From: an uncultured Christensenella sp.
GTDB taxonomy: Bacteria; Bacillota; Clostridia; Christensenellales; UBA1750
Direction of reading: 5' to 3'
Assembly (NCBI GenBank): GCA_905193155.1
Contig: CAJJNQ010000060.1
Coordinates: forward strand, 1 to 11,936
Length of the DNA stretch: 11,936 nucleotides
The notes beneath the pieces are model-generated. The model saw only the letters and a program-made list of their open reading frames with translations. It did not search any database and had not been told where the DNA came from. Shown here piece by piece: positions 7,272-11,936 of the stretch (its first letter is position 1; the number at the start of each line of letters is the position of its first letter). The position numbers and the translations under genes are program-made.

Positions 7272-10200
7272 TCAATCTTTAATGCTGTTTTCGTCCCCGC
7301 CCTCATCGCCGGGGACGCCGCCGGAGGAGGAACCGTCCTTCCAGCGGTTGTCAATCCAATGCTGGCCGTTGAGCCATTTCCACTTGTTGCCCTCATCGCC
7401 CTCATGGGCGCGGTTCTGGGTGTATTCGACGACGGTTCCGTTCGCATTGAGCGTCACGCTGCGCGCCGTCTGATTCGGCGTATAGCGCCACGACCAGGTG
7501 TTGACCTGCGTCACCTTGTATTGGCCTGAGGGCAGGTTTTTGACCGTGGCCTGCCCGTTCCCGTGGATGGCGACGGTCAGGTCGATCACCTTCGTGTGGG
7601 CGTCGGTGCCGCGCACGCGGTAGATATAGGTCTGGTTTTCGTCGATGGCCTCTGCGCCGCTTGTCTTGATCGTCAATTCAAACAGGTGGAGCGCATAGGC
7701 GTTGGTGACGGTGACGCTGCCGTTGGCGTGCTCATCGGTGGTGAAAGCCCCGTCCGCACTCGGCTCATAGGTCGTCGTCAGCCCGTAAGCGAAGAGCGGG
7801 GTCTGCGCGCCGCCGTCCACCTCCTTCACCCAATAGGCGGTGTTCGCCTTCGGCTTGTAAGGTTCTTTGGAACCGTCGGAACCGTCCGGGTTCAGCTGCA
7901 TGAACTGCGCAACGCCGGTCTTTTGCGACTGTTCAATCAGGTTGATGGAGACGGAGGCGCTGGCGACCTTCTTCCCCCCCGCGCCGGGCGCGCCCTCGTA
8001 GAGTTCAAAGTTGGCGACATAGGGCTTGTCGTAGCCCAGCTCCTTGCGCTCGGCGTCTGTCAGGTCGTCCCAGTTCTCAATGGTGACGACCTTGCGCACG
8101 GTGATGGCGCCGGTGACGAAGTAAAGCCGCAGCACGTTTCGGCAGTCCGGATATTGCGCATCGGTCTCGGGGCGGGGCAGTATGGTCATCGTCACGCCGC
8201 CGTAAGACTCGCCGTTGATGGTGGAATCGGTCAATATCGCGTTTTCCTGCTTCATGCTTTCCAGATGCGCGGGGGAAACGGCGGTGTTGACCTCCGCCGT
8301 TTTGATCTCGGTGAGCTCTTTCACCTTATTTTCCACGTTTGTGCCGTTCAAGTAATATTCGATGACATAGCGCTGCTCCTGGTTGAACGTCACGTTGTCG
8401 ATCAGGTTGCCCGTCGTCGTGCCGGTGGCGGAAGCGAAGAAGAAGCGCGTGGCATACTGGTTGTCCGGCACGGTATAGGAGCCGAAATGGTTCTCCCAAT
8501 GATAGACGTCGGCCTCCATCTTCCACAGGGTGTAGCTGCCGCCGCCATAGGAAACCGTTTTGCCGTCGGCGGTGTAGTTGCGGATCAGTTCGTTGATCTG
8601 AGCCTGCGTATCAATCTTTGCACCGTCCTTGGAGGATGCGATGATCAGAAACATGGTGTTTTTTCCCGTGTACTTGCGGCTTCTGTGGGAGAAGCCCCAG
8701 GAAAGCTCCGCGCCGGGGGCAGTCAGCACGTCCTGATAGAGCGTGCCCGTGGCCTCGGCGTTCAGCTCGGCATACTGCGCGCCGTGTGCGGCGGAACCGT
8801 CCTGCAAATAGGGGTTGCCGGCGTTACCGTTGCCCAGCTCCACGTCCTGGCCGAGCATGTGGTCCGGGCCCGGCGCAGTGGTTCGCCAGAAGAGCTGGTG
8901 CGTGCCGTTGGCAAAGGCATAGTTCGTCGAGCCTGACGGAATGGCAGGGTATTCAAAGCTGCCGTTCAATACGTTGCCGCCGAACTCGACGCGGTGGCTG
9001 GCCTTGCCCACTTCGTTTTTGTTCTCGTCATAGGCCGTGACGGTATAGGTCGTGACGTGCAGCACCTCTTTGCCGTTTACATCGGTTTCCTCGCGTATGC
9101 CGCCGTTATCGATGGCGACGTTCAGGCTGCCGTCGGCATAGACCGCATCGAGGTCGATGGAGCTGTCCTCGTTCGTGATCTCGGTCTCGCCGCCGCTGTT
9201 ATCGGTATGGAAGAACTTCGCGCTCCAGACATAGGTAAGGTCCTTGCGGATACTGCCGTCCGTTTCTTCATAGACGGGCGTGAGGGTGCCGTCCTTGACG
9301 ATGTTGTTGACGATGCGCAGGCCGGTGGGCTCGGTGACGTTGATGGTGAAGGCAATGCTGCCGGAGTCCGTCTCGGTGGGATGCCACCAGTCTGTGCCGT
9401 TGTAATAATAGTAGTTGAGCTTGACCGTGACCGTTCCCTCGCGCAGGGCGTCCACGGAAAGCCAGGGGTACTGGTAGCGGTTGAGGCTCTCCGTCAGGTC
9501 GCTCATGGGCGTGGCGTAGCCCTTGACGATGTCGTCGTTGCCCTCGATGGTCCAGGTGTAGCGGTGGTAGGTATATTGGCTGTACTGATCGTCCTTATAA
9601 TAGAACACCTTGCTGCTCTCGACGGGCATTTCAATCGCGCTGCCCTCGGCCACGGCGTCGCCCTCGGTATCGTGCACCTTGGCCACGGCGTAGATCGAAA
9701 AACCGTCGGCAGCCAGCTGCACGGACGCGCCGTTTGCATCGGCGGGCATGAACTGCACGGGGGTCGCGATGTAGCCGCCCTCGCTGTTTTCGGTCAGGTG
9801 ATAGACCATCCAGAAGCCTTCGCCCTCCATCGCGCCCGCGGGCACGGTCACGGTCATGGGCACGGTTTCGCCCGCGGCGGGCTGGTGTGCGCTGCCGTCT
9901 GCGCCGATAAAGCTCACGTCCGAGGCCAGCACCTCCGGCTCAAAAGCGGAGCGCGTCAGCGCATCGCCCGTCGTCGGCTGCGCGTTGCAGATCGCCTGCT
10001 CGACCAGCGCCTGCTCGTCCTCGCTGATGGCGGAGATCGTTTTTTTACACGCAAGCAGCGCGCTGCCCTCCTCGGGCTGTACGTCGATTTGGAGGACGCT
10101 CAGCATGTTCCACTGCGCAACCAGCGTATCGTTGCCCTGAATTTTATAGCTTTCGCCCGCGGCATACTGCTTGCCGTTGAGGGTGGATTTCCATCCTGCA

Positions 10201-10730
10201 AAGTCGCGGTCGGGCTTGACGGGCGCGTTCGCCAGCACAATGGTCTGGCCGCCGTTGCCGGAAACGGATTCGGCTGCGGGCGCCGGAGCGGCGTTCTCAC
10301 CGCCCTGCTCGGCCTTCAGCACAAGCTGCGCACCCGCCGCGCCGCCGTTGTAATCATAGGAAATGGTGAATTCCCCCGCAGGGGTCTGCGCGGGGGACTC
10401 TTTCGGGCTTTCCGCAGGAGACTCTTTGGGAGATTCCGCGGGAGACTCTTTGGGAGATTCCGCAGGAGACTCTTTCGGGCTTTCCGCAGGAGATTCCGCC
10501 GGGGTGGTTTCCGGCGATTCGCCCGCCGCCTGGGATTCCTGCGGCGCGGGGGTTTCTTCCGCGGTTTCCCCGCTTGCTCCCTCCTGCGCAGCGGATGCTG
10601 CCGGGGTCTTACTGAGCACAACCTCATTCTCCGGGAGGGTTTCCCCCTCGGCCAGCGCGGCGGGGCTGATGAGCGTCAGCAGCACGGCGGCGCACAGCAA
10701 AAGAGAAAGCAGCTTATGACCTTTGTTCAT
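7272..10730 (-). CDS. Giant multidomain exported adhesin-like protein
   Basis: 1152 residues with a signal peptide ending at Ala27. In order: a Pro/Glu/Ser-rich stalk (about 35-118) with four SPAESPKE-type repeats; an InlB B-repeat-like module (121-208, from YDYNGG to FAGWKS and VAQW); a beta domain ending in DGFSIYAVAKV (about 211-352); Ig-like regions (about 360-585); a jelly-roll, carbohydrate-binding-like domain (about 586-785) with NVLNGSFEYPAIP, YAELNAEATGTLYQDV and LSWGFSHRSR; a MucBP-like strand region (about 786-875); a CnaB domain with probable isopeptide residues Lys880, Glu970, Asn1010; and a last beta domain (1015-1106). The tail has KWKWLNGQHWIDNRW and no LPXTG or membrane anchor, so it must be held by partners or released. 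The ligand is unknown. The ATG at 10730 has AAAGGAG upstream. Confidence 0.88.
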   Translation of the reverse strand: MNKGHKLLSLLLCAAVLLTLISPAALAEGETLPENEVVLSKTPAASAAQEGASGETAEETPAPQESQAAGESPETTPAESPAESPKESPAESPKESPAESPKESPAESPKESPAQTPAGEFTISYDYNGGAAGAQLVLKAEQGGENAAPAPAAESVSGNGGQTIVLANAPVKPDRDFAGWKSTLNGKQYAAGESYKIQGNDTLVAQWNMLSVLQIDVQPEEGSALLACKKTISAISEDEQALVEQAICNAQPTTGDALTRSAFEPEVLASDVSFIGADGSAHQPAAGETVPMTVTVPAGAMEGEGFWMVYHLTENSEGGYIATPVQFMPADANGASVQLAADGFSIYAVAKVHDTEGDAVAEGSAIEMPVESSKVFYYKDDQYSQYTYHRYTWTIEGNDDIVKGYATPMSDLTESLNRYQYPWLSVDALREGTVTVKLNYYYYNGTDWWHPTETDSGSIAFTINVTEPTGLRIVNNIVKDGTLTPVYEETDGSIRKDLTYVWSAKFFHTDNSGGETEITNEDSSIDLDAVYADGSLNVAIDNGGIREETDVNGKEVLHVTTYTVTAYDENKNEVGKASHRVEFGGNVLNGSFEYPAIPSGSTNYAFANGTHQLFWRTTAPGPDHMLGQDVELGNGNAGNPYLQDGSAAHGAQYAELNAEATGTLYQDVLTAPGAELSWGFSHRSRKYTGKNTMFLIIASSKDGAKIDTQAQINELIRNYTADGKTVSYGGGSYTLWKMEADVYHWENHFGSYTVPDNQYATRFFFASATGTTTGNLIDNVTFNQEQRYVIEYYLNGTNVENKVKELTEIKTAEVNTAVSPAHLESMKQENAILTDSTINGESYGGVTMTILPRPETDAQYPDCRNVLRLYFVTGAITVRKVVTIENWDDLTDAERKELGYDKPYVANFELYEGAPGAGGKKVASASVSINLIEQSQKTGVAQFMQLNPDGSDGSKEPYKPKANTAYWVKEVDGGAQTPLFAYGLTTTYEPSADGAFTTDEHANGSVTVTNAYALHLFELTIKTSGAEAIDENQTYIYRVRGTDAHTKVIDLTVAIHGNGQATVKNLPSGQYKVTQVNTWSWRYTPNQTARSVTLNANGTVVEYTQNRAHEGDEGNKWKWLNGQHWIDNRWKDGSSSGGVPGDEGGDENSIKD
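10396..10491 (-). repeat. Four 24-bp tandem repeats in the adhesin stalk
   Basis: Four in-frame 24-bp units (10396-10419, 10420-10443, 10444-10467, 10468-10491) each encode the same eight residues (SPAESPKE in rotation). The outer units are identical to each other. The two inner units differ from one another at one base but use TCT CCC where the outer ones use AGC CCG for one Ser-Pro pair, giving an A-B-B-A order of synonymous variants. Partial units flank the array. The stalk length could vary between strains by unit gain or loss. Confidence 0.92.
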
Positions 10731-10751
10731 TTTTCATTTGCTCCTTTCGCT

Positions 10752-11390
10752 TCAGGGTTCTTCGGTGGGTACCGCGGTGGGTTCCGGCGGATTGGTGGGC
10801 ACTGCGGTGGGTTCCGGCACTGCGGTGGGTTCCGGCAGCGCATCGGACGGCCAGCCCTCCGCGTTCAGGGGATCGTCCCCGTTGTTGGCGGACTGGACGG
10901 CATAGGCGCTGACTTTCACATAGGCCGTGGCGTTCTGATATTCGTTGCCCATTTCGGCGGCAAAGGTGACGGCGGTCAGCAGCGGCACGGTGGTTTCGCC
11001 GGGCTTCAGGCTGTGGGCGTAATAATAATAGCCGTCCCGATGGATCCAGTCGGTCTGATTGAAGTCCAGGCGGACGTGCTTGGGATCCATCTTCTGCCCC
11101 TCGGCGCTGAGAACCTCGGTTTCCACGCGCAGGCGGACAAAGGCCGCGCCCGTGCCGGTGTTTTTGACCTCGACAATCTTGGTGACCTTTGTGCCGGGCA
11201 TCACGCCTTGCTTATCCTTAAAGGGCTTGGTGCGCGCCTCGTCCGCCCATTCGAGCAGGTCAATATCCACCTTTCCGGAGGTGATGACGTTGTGCGTGCG
11301 GGCGCTGTCGGTATAATAGGCCAGGGTTCCGGCTGCGGTCAGCGCGGCAAGGATCACCAGCAGCGACAGGATCAGCAGTTTCCGCTTCAT
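10752..11390 (-). CDS. TasA/camelysin-like protein with Pro-rich tail
   Basis: A 212-residue exported protein with a SipW-type signal peptide: KRK, a hydrophobic stretch (about 5-22), then GTLAYYTDSARTHNVITSGK at 21-40. The body shows the family pattern VEVKNTGTGAAFVRLRV (73-89), NQTDW at 111-115, YYYYAHSLKPGETT and AYAVQSANN at 162-170. TasA-like proteins form fibres or cell-surface layers; here it may be a fibre subunit. Residues about 184-212 are a repeated EPTAVP tail with no membrane anchor. The start is the ATG at 11390, with GGAAAGGAG about 8 bases upstream; the frame stays open further upstream but runs through the hairpin region. It follows the partial TasA-like gene by 135 bases and precedes the adhesin by 21. 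Confidence 0.88.
   Translation of the reverse strand: MKRKLLILSLLVILAALTAAGTLAYYTDSARTHNVITSGKVDIDLLEWADEARTKPFKDKQGVMPGTKVTKIVEVKNTGTGAAFVRLRVETEVLSAEGQKMDPKHVRLDFNQTDWIHRDGYYYYAHSLKPGETTVPLLTAVTFAAEMGNEYQNATAYVKVSAYAVQSANNGDDPLNAEGWPSDALPEPTAVPEPTAVPTNPPEPTAVPTEEP
10771..10836 (-). repeat. 18-bp repeats encoding EPTAVP
   Basis: Two adjacent identical 18-bp copies at 10801-10818 and 10819-10836 and a third copy at 10771-10788 with one mismatch encode the EPTAVP units of the C-terminal tail of the TasA-like protein. A 12-base spacer separates the third copy, and a degenerate extra stretch lies at the very end of the gene. Confidence 0.9.
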
Positions 11391-11421
11391 AGGGTTTCTC
11401 CTTTCCTCAAGGGAGCCTGTT

Positions 11422-11495
11422 TGCAGGCCATGCGAGAGCATCCGGAAAAAACCGGGTGCTCTCGCATGGCTTGCACCCCCTGCGGGGCACAAGCC
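11422..11495 (-). promoter_or_regulatory. Two overlapping RNA hairpins between TasA-like genes
   Basis: In the 135-base gap, minus-strand RNA can form hairpin A (11495-11484 with 11479-11468, 12 pairs including two adjacent G-U wobbles, loop GCAG). It can also form hairpin B (11475-11452 with 11445-11422, 22 Watson-Crick pairs and two A/C mismatches, loop of six U). They share 11468-11475, so the base of B and all of A cannot form together. Neither is followed by a U-tract, so this is not an ordinary terminator. A role in protecting the upstream message or limiting read-through into the downstream genes is plausible but inferred. I see no convincing promoter in this gap. Confidence 0.6.
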
Positions 11496-11525
11496 GTGTT
11501 TCTGATGTGCAGTTGATTCTACTTA

Positions 11526-11936
11526 TTACTTGAAGGCAGCCCAAGCCGCAGCGGCATCGGTAAAGCCTTCCGCCTGGATGGCGTCGGCCTCGACCAGCAC
11601 GTTCAGGGTCATGGTGTCGTCCGTTGCCTTGATGGCACCGGCGTCGATGGCCTTCTGGATATCGGCGCTGGTCGCATCCTTGTTGATGCCGATGAAGTTC
11701 CAGACGTTCCACTCGGTCATAGCGCCGGCAGCCAGAGGCTTAACGCGGGTGAAGGTGTAAACGTCGTAGGTTACGCCGTCCTTGGTAACACTGGCCTTAG
11801 CAATCGCAGGAGCATTGTTCCAGTTGCCGCCCTTGCCATCGATGAACTCGCCGGTCGAAATGCAGGAGCTGCACCACTGGTTGGTGATCACGCCGCCGTC
11901 CTTCACGGCAACAAAGTCATTGTTGGCTGCGGAGGG
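11526..11936 (-). CDS. TasA/camelysin-like protein, 5' end outside window
   Basis: The last 136 residues of a gene whose start lies beyond the right edge; the frame is open to base 11936, and the GTG at 11906 is internal, not a start. Visible residues begin PSAANNDFVAVKDGG. A CxxC motif (QWCSSC, visible Cys 22 and 25) is followed by VYTFTRVKPLAAGAMTEWNV and ends EADAIQAEGFTDAAAAWAAF. The ADAIQAEG stretch matches AYAVQS and SDAVQAD in the two downstream TasA-like proteins, supporting the same family. Codons are unusual for the window, with many T-ending Ala, Val, Pro and Ile codons, as expected for a strongly expressed gene. It is probably the major subunit of the putative fibre; its signal peptide cannot be seen. 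Confidence 0.78.
   Translation of the reverse strand, partial: PSAANNDFVAVKDGGVITNQWCSSCISTGEFIDGKGGNWNNAPAIAKASVTKDGVTYDVYTFTRVKPLAAGAMTEWNVWNFIGINKDATSADIQKAIDAGAIKATDDTMTLNVLVEADAIQAEGFTDAAAAWAAFK

Noticed and set aside
7255..7275. TTG start at 7275 for the third TasA-like gene
   Set aside because: It overlaps the upstream stop but has no ribosome binding site, while the ATG at 7254 has AAGGGG upstream and a natural signal peptide start.
10396..10491. Direct repeats as a CRISPR array
   Set aside because: Units are contiguous with no spacers and lie in frame within a coding region.
11422..11475. Large hairpin as the terminator of the partial TasA-like gene
   Set aside because: The U-run is in the loop, not after the stem, and the sequence after it leads straight into a strong ribosome binding site.
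11391..11492. Upstream-extended start for the second TasA-like gene
   Set aside because: The extra 34 codons are translated hairpin DNA and would place a non-signal sequence before a clear SipW-type signal peptide.
8994..11516. Long plus-strand open frame (840 codons), and similar ones at 643-1761, 1731-3332 and 7563-8936
   Set aside because: They are antisense to well-supported genes, are rich in Gly/Arg/Ala/His with no family motif, and arise from third-position G/C bias.

Overview
The window is GC-rich DNA (roughly 60% by eye) from what looks like a member of the Bacillota, probably a gut-type Clostridia. This rests on the strong AGGAGG-type ribosome binding sites, SipW-type (TasA/camelysin-like) exported proteins, a LIQTG sortase anchor and CnaB/InlB-type surface domains. 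The genus is not identified. Every gene I can support reads on the minus strand, so transcription runs from high to low coordinates. Long plus-strand open frames are antisense shadows of GC-rich genes.

Two transcription units are present. The right-hand one (11936 down to 4763) is a cell-surface locus: the 3' part of a TasA/camelysin-like protein cut by the window edge, a gap with overlapping RNA hairpins, a second TasA-like protein with a Pro-rich tail, a 1152-residue multidomain exported adhesin, a third TasA-like protein, a LIQTG-anchored protein with two CnaB domains, and a dedicated sortase. The last four genes have tiny gaps or overlaps (17 bp, 8 bp, 4 bp), and the unit ends in a clean intrinsic terminator just after the sortase. 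My inference is a filament-like surface structure built from SipW-processed subunits, carrying a large adhesin, and held on the wall by a sortase-attached protein whose own N-terminal domain resembles the subunits. No SipW peptidase gene is visible; if present it should lie just beyond the right edge.

The left-hand unit (about 4400 down to 105) is a complete high-affinity phosphate uptake operon, pstS-pstC-pstA-pstB-phoU. It is preceded by hexamers spaced exactly 11 bp that look like a Pho box, followed by a -10-like element. A perfect 14-bp hairpin lies between pstS and pstC, and a 21-bp hairpin lies beyond phoU. PstS captures phosphate outside the membrane, PstC/PstA form the channel, PstB drives it with ATP, and PhoU links transport to phosphate signalling. 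The phoB/phoR-type regulator genes are not in the window.

Between the units, about 310 bp of very GC-rich DNA (4451-4762) contains three tandem hairpins and no convincing gene.
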